DNA of 64,000 nt from Hyalella azteca (taxonomy: Eukaryota; Arthropoda; Malacostraca; Amphipoda; Hyalellidae), in assembly GCF_000764305.2 (NCBI RefSeq), contig NW_025932824.1, positions 124,001 to 188,000 on the forward strand, written 5' to 3'. Numbering within the stretch: position 1 is the stretch's first letter; each line of letters opens with the position of its first letter. A model generated the notes under the pieces. It searched no databases and had not been told where the DNA came from. It saw only the letters and a program-made list of their open reading frames with translations. The translations under genes were made by a program, and so were the position numbers. This document shows, piece by piece, positions 48,211 through 60,331 of this stretch.

Positions 48211-49724
48211 ATTTTTATTTCAGCTCTTTTTTTATTCGTGCTCACATTGCACGCCCACCTCGATGGACCATGGTGAGTTCATGTACTTTTAAGTAGGGTG
48301 AGAAAATTGATTGTTTTTTTAGTACATATAAGTTCGATATCCTGATGTGTTTTTAAAGGCCAATTTTTGCTAAGAAACTCGAGATATATGCTTTCAACTG
48401 TGCTTTTTCCTAATAGTATTTGGTATCTAGGTTACAGCCGCATACAGGATGTGATGAAAATATCCTGATGACATTTGGTGATCCTGGCTGCGGTATCCTG
48501 AAGCGTCTAGCTGGCACCAGCCCGACATGCGTTCGTCGCTCCAATCGCTGCCATCCTTATTGGGTTAGCGTGTCCTAAACGATCGTGTAATCTCATCACT
48601 AGAAAGTGATGGCAAACTTATTAAATGTCTCCCCTCACACGATTAGATTTGCACCTCCTATTCGAAAATTTATGTTACAAGGACAAACGGACCAGAGGGA
48701 AGCAGGGATAGATATTTCAGCAGGCCTAAGTGGGAACATTGGACATATCCTTCGCTATTTTTAAGTCAAGCGACGCTTTTAACGAACTAAACTCATTTGT
48801 AGAGGTGATTTTAGCAGTTATTTTTCTTGACCGCGACAAAACAATTTGTATTTTATTATGATATTTAACTAACGAATCAGGGAACGAACGCTCAAGTTGG
48901 ATGTATGAAGTATTTCAAGAGATATCGAAGAACGTCGGGATGGCGTTGTAAAAAAAGTTAATTCTGTAGTTCCCTCAAAAAAAAGAGAAATAATTTCCAT
49001 TGACATCGCTTATGGAAAATTTAATGCATAGTTTCGTCACGCGCTTGCAGGAATCGCCATCGTTTTCTTGCCTCTTTACAAAGTCATAAAATCTATCAAA
49101 AAATATATGATATGGCATACTAGAATACAGCTTTAGTGGAGAGCCGATGAAAGGTAATTAAAGTCTGGAACCAAAATTCTATTTCTAAAACGGCGTATGC
49201 AACACAACAATGCCGCACTAATGGCCATTAGCAAACACAAAAATTGCTTATATTCTACGTAAACAGTGTAGGAGTGTTGCTTGATTTACGTTTTAATTAA
49301 AAGCTATGGACGTTCTATAATTTCTACATCGAGTCTAGACGAAGGATTTGTGTAATTGTTAAAACTGTATTATGGAGAGTGAGGAATATAATAAGAAACC
49401 TATAAACAGTTTGAATAACTGAATTAATTCGTAGGCGTAAGTACTGGTAGATTTTAAATAAATTTCAAATTAATGAAGAACGAATTGTTGAAACGATCCA
49501 AATTATCGAAGAATCTAGCTTGAATATTAAAAAAAACGTCGATGCTGTACGCAAATATTTGACTGCTGACTGCAATATTCAAGATCAATTATTATGCAAA
49601 TTTTTGAAATATTAAATTATTCTACTCGGCTGTTGAAACAAATTCAAATGACACTATAAAATTGATGTATTAATTCATATGCATCCCTAAAAACATGTTA
49701 TAATAATAAACAAATTTTGCTCAC
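48211..49724. other. AT-rich unique DNA with one short protein-like frame
   Basis: Little structure apart from the short frame at 49451-49615. No repeats noticed. Confidence 0.45.
49451..49615 (+). other. 54-codon open frame without ATG, possible exon relic
   Basis: Between a TAG just upstream and the TAA at 49613 the frame is open for 54 codons. It includes NEERIVETIQIIEESSLNIK and KKNVDAVRKYLTADC, which read like a charged amphipathic helix rather than AT-rich noise. No ATG lies in frame. The frame begins directly after the dinucleotide AG, as an exon would. I do not recognise the family. Chance is a real possibility at this length. Confidence 0.15.
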
Positions 49725-50035
49725 TATACGACATCCCATACGACGTCCACTTTGTCGTTCCCTTCGACGTCCCATACGATGTGCCCTTCGAACATCCCCT
49801 TCTGCTTCATCCCCTTCGAAGCTGTCCCTTCGACATCCCCTTCGACGTACCCATCGACATCCCATACGACACTCCCTTCGACATCCCCATCCACGTCCCA
49901 TACGACGGCCTTTCGAAGTCCCCTTCGACGTCCCTTTCCTCTTCATCCCCATCTCATCCCTCCGTCGCGCCCCACACCACGTCACGACAGACAGCCCCTT
50001 CGACATCCCCTTCCACGGCCCCTCCGACGTAGTCA
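49725..50035. repeat. ~12-bp minisatellite (ccttcgacatcc-type)
   Basis: About 25 short units built on ccttcgacatcc, catacgacgtcc and ccatcgacatcc, often alternating as 24-bp pairs. The 12-bp unit is four codons, so the plus strand shows three overlapping Pro/Ser/Asp-rich ORFs (49717-50160). Units diverge in steps typical of replication slippage. Confidence 0.9.
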
Positions 50036-53000
50036 TAAATCTGCAGCACCGGAACTGCCTCGATCTCCATGCATGCTGTCTCGACCTTCATTTTTTGCAC
50101 AAATTATGTATAAATGAAGCCCAAATAATTCCATCACACTTATGCCACGCTTCAACATAACTGAAAACAAATTTTATGTTTTTCCGATATCTAACTTACC
50201 ATAGAGGATTATTACTTCAAATACGATTTTCAAACTAACCACCCCGTTCCTCTTGATCGTACGTAGAACCAAGTCAGGTGTGAGTTCTCAGTAAATTTTC
50301 AAACTACTTCCTTTTTATCCCCTTCAGAACCTGATTGCAAGCATTGATCTATTGATAATGCTAAGAGTTGATTTTGCCTCCACGTAATTTTACAGCAAAA
50401 ATACGATCGTTTCTTGTTCACGGCGTGAGTACCAAGAGTCCTAGACGCGGAGGTCCCTGCCGAGCGTCACGTGCGGTGTCCGGAAGACGCAGAAGCGCAG
50501 ACGGAAGCCGGACGGGCGGACTCGTGCGGGACTGCCAGCAAAATAGAATATCTGGAGCACTGGCACCAGCGAGCATCAATACTGTGGAAAATACTTCAGG
50601 CAACTCTATGAAAATTGTGTAGGATTTAAGGGTCTAGAATAGCATAAACTTTGTGTACAAAGCCCAACGCTGCCGAGTGAAGGTAGAACCTTTTTCATCC
50701 TTAAACGAAAGCACGTTTCACTACGGATCCCACTGTTAAAGACACGAACGAATGCTTTACCGTATCTCTTGATGAAATCATCCGCAGTGAAGACATGAAA
50801 AGGATTGGGCATTCTCTTTCTGCATGAGTTGCAGGAGCACAACGATATCGGCTAACGTAAAATTGTCTCAATGAACTCAATAAAAATGAATTTCTCCTTT
50901 AGGATTGCAAAGTTCGGTAGCTAATGCTGAATGCTGAATGTGAATACTCACATTGATCTACTTATATTAATGATACGATTTGTAATTTATGATACACCGC
51001 ACTACATTTCACTTTATACACCGTACTACAAATTGCACTTTATACACCGCTCTACATTTCACTCTATACACCGCACTACATTGCACCATCATGAAAAAAT
51101 AAATCTTCAGGATCAACGTCAAACTGCATACTTATAAATTCCTCGTGCCTGCAACAAGTTTTTAACATTTCACTCGCCACAGACTTGTTGAACCAAAACC
51201 CATCTGCAGCGGGACGGCCCTTGATCAGCTACAAATAATCAATCATCAGCGTGAATTAGAGGTCTTTTGATTCATCAGCAAACCGATTCAAAGCCTGCGC
51301 GAGGCGGTAGCCCACTACAGTTATCACTCGAGATTTGCTTTCATCGTCTTTGATCAAAACTCATCAGAGTTTGCTTTCATTTGAGAGCCTATTTGAGCAG
51401 TTATATCGATGACCAAAGTCAAAGTTTCGGTTTTATTTCACTCGATTAAAAAAATTTACGTCAATTTTTAGGTCCTTTTCAGACTACTCTTTTTCTCAGC
51501 GGGTTTAGGATAAGTAAATAGATTTTCAAATTTCATATTAAATGCTTTATTACTCGTAATTTGTCAAAAATATTCACAGTTGTACTTTGATACATCTCAC
51601 GCTGATGATTATTGTCAAGATCTTTCCGGACAAATCAAATAATTACCTTAATAAAAACTGCGTATTTGTTTCCTTAAAAACGTGTCAAATATCGCATACA
51701 CATTCAACTAGCAAGTGTTGTACTTCCTAATCAGAATAGTAAAAAATTTCTGTTCTGAGCTGATCGCGAAGTGCGAACACAAGTTATCTATTAAAGTTAT
51801 GCCAAAAATTATGAACGATTTAAATCAATTTGAAGGTTTGCACTGGTCCTCTATATCTCATTGCACGTAGCTGCAAAATTTAGACATAGACTCGCTACAG
51901 GATTAATACAAATATTATACTCGTATACGGATGCACGAGACCTGTATCACTTACCATTTTTACGATGTCTTTTTAATCGAAAAATCCGAATTTCTCATTT
52001 ACGATGTTCCTAAAGGACGTGAGAGAACAAGTGAGTGAAGGGACAGGTAATTAAGCTTCATTGAGTGCTGTTGACGCGACACAGGGGAGAGCTTAGCTCA
52101 GATCTTCTCGCAGGGATAGCGAGCAACCTTATTTACGCTCGCTGACTCATATCAATGACACATCACGAAATTGCTCTACCGATGCTGGGGCAGATTACAA
52201 ACTACGCTCGAGGGGGACGTAACTACCACACTCTTCATCTTGTTCGTGCCTCGCTCTGGGGGAGATCCTTTGTGAAAATAGACAGGATAAATCAGAGTTG
52301 TGGTTGCCGTAGATTTTTCATCCAAAATTTAATAAATTTGAATTTTTTTAAATAAGATATCTTTGATCATTGAATTTCAATACAGATGAAATTTGGAGAC
52401 AGTTATGGAAATCTAGTACATCATGTAATGCAAGGATTGTAATTGAAAGGTTGAAAAACTTACCTTATAATTGGGGAGGTTTAAAATTTCATCGATTTTT
52501 AGCAAAACTTTAACAAAAAATAGCTCTTTTTCGATAAATTTAAGTGATCAAAAAAATACATTTCAGTTTTCTCACAAAAACGCGTTGATGCAGGAGCTTT
52601 TGGCTATCATGCCTTCTGCTGTATCGTCATCTATATGCATCACTTGGCATAAGTGCTGATTCATCAGAAATGCATGTCGCACTTTGTGTAAGGGATGACC
52701 AATTGTTGATTGTATCAAGTCCATAAAGGTTATTGCTCGCAATATTCTTGACATGAAGAGTTTCCTGACTTATGACTTCTTTATGTTAATCAAGTCTTGG
52801 ACAGAGAAACGAGTAATCCGTTCTTACATGACCAATGTCCAAGCAGTGCTCTGTCGTATCTGATTTATTGTACAAGTATATTTTTTAGAAATCGATGCAT
52901 AAATTCCTGCTCATGCCTGTATTCAGCGCTGGTGGCGTTTGCAAGTAGACAGTAGTTGAAACATGAATATATCTGATGATGCATGATGAGCAAAATTATA

Positions 53001-53611
53001 TGCACTTAATTTCACAGATAATGAGAATCAGGAGTATTGTGTTTTATAAAACTCATCAATCAAGCGATTTGAATTGGTACAATAATCAAGGGCTAAAATT
53101 AAATGAAACCGAAAGCACGAGATACGCATGAGAATTCTTAAGTTATGCACGTTTCCGATTCGTTCAACATGTGTACGGGGACATAACTTCACCACCCCGC
53201 CTGATGACATGCGTGCGTTGGCTATAAATGTAGAGCTTGCATTGCAGGGTAACTGGGCTATTACGTTATGTTGGCAGCCCTCGTTTCTGAGGCCCAAACT
53301 TCCCTCGTCTAGCCATATCCCATCTCTAGATCACCCTACAGTGAGGGTCAGAACAAAGGCTCAATAGAAGCTAAAGTGCACAAACTTCCTTCCACTTCCT
53401 TCTTGCCAAATTGGTATCGATTTTAAGTCGAGCGAGTCTTCCCTTCTACATGATGAATGGGTGTCGTCGCAACGCGCCCTCGATGTGACTATCAGTCGCT
53501 ACATTAGTTCATATCGAGCAAGTTCAATGTCGTGCCACAAAATCAATAATCAAAGTGTTTTGCGAGAGGGGCCATGTCAGGAGTGGTCTTGTCTGGCTTA
53601 TGCGTCCGCTT
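50036..53611. other. Unique DNA, no convincing gene
   Basis: 50430-50560 is CpG-rich, and both strands are open there without recognised motifs. The ORF pair at 53028-53367 overlaps on opposite strands. A small array lies at 50993-51087. Confidence 0.45.
50993..51087. repeat. 24-27-bp tandem repeat, 4 units
   Basis: tacaccg.actacatttcact starts at 50993, 51017, 51043 and 51067. Confidence 0.85.
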
Positions 53612-53670
53612 CACAAAGTCCTTCATAAATCACAAAGTCCTTCGTGAAGCACTTAAAGTCCTTCATGAAT
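53612..53670. repeat. ~19-bp tandem repeat, 3 units
   Basis: aaagtccttc(a/g)t(a/g)aa.ca recurs three times at ~19-bp spacing. Confidence 0.75.
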
Positions 53671-54719
53671 TAGGGACGCATGAATATTAGCGCAAGCTAA
53701 CAGGCAATTCGCGGCTTCGTTTCAGTGTCAAAACGCATCAAACGATTGATTGTTTTGGGTTATCAAAAGTTATAGTGACTCCCAAAGAGTTTCTTTTATT
53801 ATAAAATGTAGAAAGAATACAAACGCTTGCTCAGCGCTTAATACTATAAACTTTTACCAGCCATATATTTATTTTGTAAAAAGAGAAAAATGTAGTTTGT
53901 TTCTTTCGTGCGATGTTTGCAGAGATGTTGGCATGACTTCGATTCTCTGAATAAATGTTCCCGACTCTATTCCTAACTATCAAGGCTACTGCATGGTCAT
54001 TACCATGTTTCTACAACACAACCAATATATCACGCTACCTCACAACATCCTTCATCAATTAATTCCTCAATTCAATTAATTACTCAAATCCTTGTCATCA
54101 CCTAAGGCTTGTCAGCGTCTGAGCCGCTGAGACTTAGCGCTGCCTCACAGCGGCGCTCACAAAAGACGCTACAGAAACGCCGAGTCACCTCCTAAGTCAA
54201 CTCATCTGACGAGAAGAAGGACGTGTTCCTTTAAACATTTATTATTTGCTGTTCAAACTAATAGTTTCGTTTATTTGATGATTTTCATTTGCTATTCTTA
54301 GTACAATAATTCGGTTGTCAACACTCAAGTTGGTTCGGTCGTATAGAGCAAGAGTTGGATTTAATTGAATTGAATTTTTTGGATTTTAATTGAAAAATGT
54401 TCACATATTAGAAATCGGCAACGCTTACCAGAAGCCCTTATTATTAAATTTATTGAGAAATTGATTTGTGATTGCGTGTAAGTAATAATCGTTTTATCTA
54501 TTCGTCTGAAACGTTTGAAGTGAGTACACCCTTTAAATCGCCAAATTATTCAAAAACAGTACATAGATTAAATTAAAAAGACAAATGACATTGTCTGATT
54601 GGTAATTTTAGTTGAGGGCTTCTTCGATTTTACTTCATGACCTCTTTTTAATTTTTTTCTGAAAAGACGCGGGAAATATTCGGCAAAATTTAAATAAATT
54701 TCACTTTCCCTCTTAACTA
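53671..54719. other. Unique DNA, no gene seen
   Basis: AT-rich sequence without recognised features. Confidence 0.5.
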
Positions 54720-55030
54720 GCAGGCGCTAGTGTTGCTGTCAGCGAGCGCTAGTGTTGCAGCCAGCGGGCGCTGGTGTTGCCGTCAGCAGGCGCTAGTGTT
54801 GCCGTCAGCAGACGCTAGTGTTGCCGTCAGCAGGCGCTAGTGTTGCCGTCAGCAGGCGCTAGTGTTGCCGTCAGCAGGCGCTAGTGTTGCCGTCAGCAGG
54901 CGCAAGTGTTGCCGTCAGCAGGCGCTAGTGTTGCCGTCAGCAGGCGCAAGTGTTGCCGTCAGCAGGCGCTAGTGTTGCCGTCAGCAGACGCTAGTGTTGC
55001 CGTCAGCAGGCGCTAGTGTTGCCGTCAGCT
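54720..55030. repeat. 22-bp minisatellite, ~14 units
   Basis: cagcaggcgctagtgttgcc plus gt is repeated with exact 22-bp spacing. Variants (cagacgc, gcgcaag) recur at several positions. The first three units are the most diverged, so growth was probably directed to the right. An ORF at 55016-55198 starting in its last unit has no support. Confidence 0.97.
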
Positions 55031-55487
55031 GCCAGCGCCGCGGCTCAGGTCCGCCAAGCTGTCGCGGGAATATTTTCCTTCGAACACAGACAATGCATCG
55101 TGAATACATCACTTAATTCAGCGCCACGTGTTACTGTCCCTCAATATGTTACACTCGTAATGCCTAAGTTCAATGGTCACCATGAACACTTCCATTAGTA
55201 ACATTATAGCATAAGATTTTCAAAAGAAAGTGATCTAAAAAGGGGTCCATTAATGGTATATGCCCTCTATACCAGAAGTTCTTCGATGAACGATTTGTAA
55301 GACAAGCGGGAAGATATGAAATATCCATGTCTGATTAATTTAATATCACAACACATTGTACGACAATGAACATTATTTCACGCATAGGTCATAAAAAGTT
55401 TTGATATTTAAACGAAATCAAACTTGCTGAATTGTATTAGTCCCAGATCGGCACGATCGCGATGATTATACGTACGGCAACCAATCA
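55031..55487. other. Unique DNA, no gene seen
   Basis: No recognised ORF or repeat. Confidence 0.5.
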
Positions 55488-55690
55488 AACCATTGCAGTT
55501 TCATTGTCAATATCAGCAGCACAAGACCGTGATGGTTATCTTTCAGACCATTGCATCTTCACTTACAGCAGCAGGACAAGACCACGATGGTTATCTTGCA
55601 GACCATTGCAGCTTCACTTACAGCAGCACAAGACCACGATGGTTATCTTGCAGACCATTGCAGCTTCACTCTCAGCAGCCACGCTAACGA
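55488..55690. repeat. 52-55-bp minisatellite, ~3.7 units
   Basis: accattgcagcttcactta, cagcagcacaagaccacgat and ggttatcttgcag make up the unit. The second unit has a 3-bp insertion, and the first unit is diverged. Confidence 0.9.
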
Positions 55691-57351
55691 CCATCGTGGG
55701 AGATAAAGCGTAGCGAAGCAGACACATCGCCCGCTCATCGCCTCGTGCATTTGCTTCAGCTTCACAGAGCGCATGAATACAACATGGCTTAATGTGTCGA
55801 TAAGTGTATTCATTGCCACATTCAAGCTTTTCTCAGTTAAGCTGGCATTATTTTATTTATTATTCAATCAACTTCTTGTAACGTACGTCACGAAGTTAAG
55901 TTGATAAATGTTTATTCATATTCGCAAAGAAAATATGTTACAGTTCATCAAACCCACAGACTTGCAAAGCTTGTCGATAAACTAGCATGCTGAAGTAGCA
56001 AGTTACGACAGGTTGAACTTCTGAGAAAGAACCCAAAGATTTCAGCCTTTCCAAAGTTTCAATTTTTAATTCTGCGCAATCTTTGGACTTGAAGTTGTGT
56101 GAATTCTTGACGCGATCAGAGCGACAAACTTCCTGCAAAAATCGCCGAGTGGAATATGATGACTTAATTCTGCATACGATCATGCAAATTTAGGTCTTCC
56201 CGACACGCGTCTCCGTGGCACCGAGTGAACATTTTGACATCGCAAAAAGACGTAAAAAAGACGTCGCAGCGTCTCACAGGCGTCCCTGCCGGAGATGATC
56301 AATACCAGGACCGCATTGGCGGACGCCTCTGCCTTGCCATTGGTCCGCTAGACCGGATGAAAATGGCCTCCATAGAAGCGTTGTGAATTACGATTCTAAA
56401 CGAGCAATAGGCTTGTCCAGCCTTGAGAAGTAAAATACGACTTTACCTCGGCAGAAGTGCTCGTTTCTCAACATGGGCTGGAAAGCTTCTTTCTGCCGAA
56501 ACACTACTCAGCTTTTTTGAGGTGTCAGTACAATAGCAGCGCAGTAATGACCGCAACTTTCTTTAATCTCAAAGTTTATGTTACGTGCGCTCGCTCAGCT
56601 TTAAGTTAGAAGCTTCCTCTTTGAATTCAAATCTCGATTATCAGCGAAATATTTGTTGCGTAGTTTCAATAGTAACTCAAATTCTGGTTATTTTCACCGT
56701 AGAGTAAAAACGTATAGTAATTTGCATGGTGTATAGAAATTTGTTTACAAAAATTCACAGCTTGCACTTGCAGGCTCTAAATTCTGACTTAACATTTTAT
56801 TCTGAACATTAATAATATACGTTTGTTTAACATGAGAATATTTTAAGATAAATGGAGTTTTTATAAATCAAGAGTTCGTGAATAGGCTCATGGTAGTTTC
56901 TATAATTTATAATAATATTTGTAGATGAATTTCCTCTTGCATGATCATAAATCACCCATTAAAAAGTTTGTGAATAAAAACCAATGTGCAAGTCATGACA
57001 GTATCCAACAAATGAACAAGTTGAAAATTTTGGAAATCAGCATTAAAAAATATCAAAACTTTATATGTTACCCTGTGCAAAAACTTTCGATTATTCTCGA
57101 CCAAAATTCCCTTAGCGCTAGCTGGAAAATGTGCAGAATTTTTTATTTTTATTTGCAGCTTGAGAAGTTTTTAAACTTCAAGTTTAACAATTTTCAAGGT
57201 CGTGTCACTAACGTATTGAATATCCTTCTACAGTTCGGAGCCTCCAATCCCTCACCGCCCCCATGAATGTAACGCTGACTTTATTAAATCAGTTAGGAAG
57301 AGCAGCCGATGACTCAGCACAAATGAGTTCCTTGATCTTGATGCCGATGAA
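55691..57351. other. Unique DNA, no convincing gene
   Basis: The minus ORF 55938-56183 (81 codons) and the plus ORF 56925-57266 (113 codons, Lys/Asn-rich) are not recognised. 56200-56360 is locally CpG-rich. Confidence 0.45.
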
Positions 57352-57628
57352 AGTGGCATATATATATTCCAGACGAGGAGATCTGGACATATATGAGGTG
57401 ACCGTCGCATATATGTTTATTATTCAGAGATCAGGACATATATAAGGAGGTCGTCGCATATATATTTAAAATCCGGAGATTGGGACATATATGAAGAGGT
57501 CGTCGCATATATTTTTATTATCCGGAGATTGGGGCATGTATAAGGATACCGTAGCATATATATTTATTATCCGGAGATGAAGACATATATAAGGAGATTG
57601 TGACATATATATTTAATACAAGGAGGTT
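57352..57628. repeat. ~50-bp minisatellite, ~5.5 units
   Basis: Each unit contains ggagat..ggacatatat, gaggtcgtcgcatatat and tttattatcc. Unit length is 48-50 bp with moderate divergence. Confidence 0.9.
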
Positions 57629-57739
57629 GGGACGAGCTCGTGGCACTCACCACCTTCACCAAGCTCCCCACATCACTACAATACGAGGTCTCCAGAAAAT
57701 GGCCCCCGTAGGCGCTATCGACCCCTGGCACAGTGCCAG

Positions 57740-57826
57740 CTGGGGCTTGGGGCGTCGTGGGGCACCGTGGGGCGTTGTGGGGCATCGCCTTGGCTCCGTA
57801 AGGCGTCTTGGGCTCCAGGGGGCGTC
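57740..57826. repeat. GGGGCGTCGT-type minisatellite, left part
   Basis: ggggcgtcgt, ggggcaccgt, ggggcgttgt and ggggcatcg follow each other at about 10 bp, then aggcgtcttgggctcc. The array is interrupted at 57827 by an LTR retroelement and resumes at 58902. The last five bases, gcgtc (57822-57826), are the left target-site duplication. Confidence 0.85.
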
Positions 57827-57951
57827 TGTAAGGATCAAGCCATTTCTAGCTAACCCTAGGGTAATATTTGCCTCCGTAGTCTTAGTCTGTGTTCATTAGC
57901 CGGCCATCAGCCACTCTTGCTCTGGCCGCCAGCGCCATAGGTTAGTAACTA
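57827..57951 (+). repeat. 5' LTR fragment (125 bp)
   Basis: Identical to 58238-58362. It breaks off after ggttagtaacta, where the sequence changes to internal DNA (taactttt...). The shared taact/taac at the junction suggests a microhomology deletion. Confidence 0.85.
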
Positions 57952-58224
57952 TAACTTTTCTGGCTTGTTGTCATGTGCTGTGTTCGTGTTTAAGAAATTA
58001 ACTCTTTGTAGTAATAAGTTTATTCGTAGCGCTTGTACTTACAGCCTACAATTGCCTTTTCGTTCACTCTTAGAATTAAGGATGTATTGATAAGGTGTTC
58101 GTATATTGCTGATCATATTTGTGCCGTCTTTTCATGAAGCATTTTCAATTGTACTAGTCGTATTATCAACCTCTGAGGCCGATTTTGTCGCTTGACCCTT
58201 AATTTTCACGAGCTTCGCTGTCTT

Positions 58225-58237
58225 AAAGGGGGGGTTG
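58225..58237 (+). promoter_or_regulatory. Polypurine tract of LTR retroelement
   Basis: aaaggggggg followed by ttg immediately precedes the 3' LTR. In LTR elements this site primes plus-strand DNA synthesis. Confidence 0.7.
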
Positions 58238-58901
58238 TGTAAGGATCAAGCCATTTCTAGCTAACCCTAGGGTAATATTTGCCTCCGTAGTCTTAGTCTG
58301 TGTTCATTAGCCGGCCATCAGCCACTCTTGCTCTGGCCGCCAGCGCCATAGGTTAGTAACTAATAATGTTCTCTTGATAGGAAATCTTCATTTGTCTTGC
58401 CTGTGAATATTATGTTCTGTACCATTGAAACGTTTAAGGGGCCATGCTGATCTCTCTTGTATCCATTTCAGTTCCGGTTGGGGAGACCATCTACTATCTG
58501 ACACACCAGTGACCCGAGTTAACAGCAAGACTATCACAGCCGTGTTACCAAGTAGGCCTATGGAACTACGAGTCGTCTGTGCCTCTACCCGCCATCTGTG
58601 AACCAGTCGTGTGGTCTACTTCCAGTCGTCCGTAACTCTAGTGTCTATCGTCCGTAGCTCTACCTCCAGTCGTCCGTAACCCTACCGTCAGTCGTCCGTA
58701 ACCCCAACGTCAGTCTTCCATAACTGTACCGTCAGTCGTCTGGGATTCTCCCGTCGGCCAACTGCACTCCTTCATCGGATCTTGCCTTGTTCCTAAGTTA
58801 AGTTGTCAATTCGTTTATATTTCATTAAAGTTATTGTGTGACGCGTCCATTATTACCCACCGGTTCGACTGATGCCGTTTAGCCTCTTCGATACCCTTAC
58901 A
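58238..58901 (+). repeat. 3' LTR (664 bp) with internal 22-bp repeats
   Basis: Complete LTR from tgtaagg to ccttaca. It contains an attaaa hexamer at about 58826, a possible polyadenylation signal. About six imperfect 22-bp units built on cagtcgtccgtaac lie at 58619-58755. Repeats inside LTR U3 regions often carry enhancer activity in other elements; here that is inference. Confidence 0.8.
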
Positions 58902-59205
58902 GCGTCGTAAGACATCGTGGGGCACGAAAAGGCGTTTTGGGCTCCCGGGTAAGTCGGGAAACATCGTGGGGCTGCGAGAGGCGTCGTGTGGCATCGTGGG
59001 GATCCGTGGGGTGTCGTACGACATCGTAGAGTGACGTGAGGTGTCGTAGAACGTCGTGGGGATCCGTGGGGTGTCGTGAGACATCGTAGAGTGACGTGAG
59101 GTGTCGTAGAACGTCGTGGGGATCCGTGGGGTGTCGTACGACATCGTAGAGTGACGTGAGGTGTCGTAGAACGTCGTGGAGATCCTTAGGGCGTCGTGCC
59201 CTGGA
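58902..59205. repeat. GGGGCGTCGT-type minisatellite, right part, with 60-bp higher-order unit
   Basis: Continues the array at 57740-57826 after the LTR element. From about 58999 a 60-bp higher-order unit (gtggggatccgtggggtgtc, then gacatcgtagagtgacgtga, then ggtgtcgtagaacgtc) is repeated three times almost perfectly and decays after 59180. The minus strand is open across it with 20-residue repeats, an effect of the 60-bp period. Confidence 0.93.
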
Positions 59206-59874
59206 GGGCCTGTTGGAGGGATGTGCGAGATCGCGGGGCAGGACGCATGCAGAGGCGCGGGCCGAGATACTGCATGCATGAGCCTTACATTCAGACGAAA
59301 TAGAATAAGCCTGGGAGATGCAAATCGCAAGACACGAAGTTTCTACGGGATTAAATAGATGGCTAGATGTTCCCTTTACAACCCCTGACTTTGATTCCGG
59401 TCTAAAATTACATAAAAGGACACATTCGTGCACGTTTCTATGTGAAATATTCATTTGATAAGCACAGTTGCATTTGATGCAATATTAATTAACTTTCAAT
59501 TTGTTCCTAAGAGAATTGTTAGTTTTTCCCATTACTCTGACTCATGGACTGAATAATCTTCCACCCCCTGAATTTTAATATCTCCTACAATTAAAATATA
59601 TATTGTATAAAGTGCATCAGTTTATTTGATCAACGATTATCTGATAGAAAATGCCCAAAAATAACTGGAAAAATACCACATATTCATTTTTCAATAAATA
59701 TTTCTGCTCATTGCATTGATTCCTGGAGCGAATCTCCCGAGCTTCCAAATAACATAGAATGAAAAATTGCCGCCTCTGTGGTTTATTGGTAAAAAATATA
59801 GAACAAATTATCTGAAAACGTGCCGTACAGTGGCAGGCTAAATCATCTATGCGCTCCCCCTAAAAAATATCTCA
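59206..59874. other. Unique DNA, no gene seen
   Basis: No credible ORF or repeat. Confidence 0.5.
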
Positions 59875-59879
59875 GAAAT

Positions 59880-60262
59880 AATATATCCCTGCACCCCACG
59901 GATAAATGGATAAAATACCACTGCACCCCACGGATGAAATGCTTCTCTACACCAAGAACAAAATACTCGTTTACCTCTTGGATAAAATACCCTTGCACCC
60001 CACGAATAGAATTCAACTGCACTTCACTAATAAAATAACTCTGCACCCCACGGATAGAATACTCCTGCACCCTACCGATAAAATAGTCCTGCATGAAATA
60101 GATAAAATACCCATAAACCCCACCGATAAAATATCTGTGAACCCACAGGATAAATTCCCTTGAGCCCCACGGATAAATTGCCATGAACCCCACGGATGAA
60201 ATGCCCGTGAACCCGGCGGATAAATGCCCGTCAACCACGCGGATAAATGCCCGTGAACCCCA
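59880..60262. repeat. ~27-bp minisatellite, ~14 units
   Basis: gataaaatacc, ctgcaccccac and ggata words recur at ~27 bp (24-30). Later units read ccgtgaaccccacggat. Nine-codon periodicity leaves long ORFs on both strands (59843-60238 minus, 59906-60163 plus), neither with independent support. Confidence 0.92.
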
Positions 60263-60267
60263 CGGAT

Positions 60268-60331
60268 ATGTCTTGGTGGTATGATGTCTTGGTGGTATGA
60301 TGTCTTGGTGGTATGATGTCTTGGTAGTATG
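60268..60331. repeat. 16-bp tandem repeat, 4 units
   Basis: atgtcttggtggtatg is repeated four times with a single substitution in the last unit. It directly follows the 27-bp array. Confidence 0.95.

Larger units (their letters stand above)
57827..58901 (+). mobile_element. Deleted LTR retroelement inside a minisatellite
   Basis: The element starts tgtaagg and ends cccttaca, so it has TG...CA boundaries with a short inverted repeat. It is flanked by gcgtc on both sides (57822-57826 and 58902-58906), a 5-bp target duplication. A 125-bp 5' LTR fragment (57827-57951) is identical to the start of the 664-bp 3' LTR (58238-58901). A polypurine tract, aaaggggggg, lies at 58225-58234 just before the 3' LTR. 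The rest of the 5' LTR, the primer-binding site and all gag/pol coding sequence are missing, so it cannot move by itself. Identity between the LTR segments indicates a recent insertion. The five-base duplication fits BEL/Pao or Ty3-type elements; there is no coding sequence to decide. Confidence 0.85.

Noticed and set aside
58815..59454. Two overlapping minus ORFs (171 and 185 codons) as genes
   Set aside because: They follow the 60-bp higher-order minisatellite in two frames and run into the LTR. No independent support.
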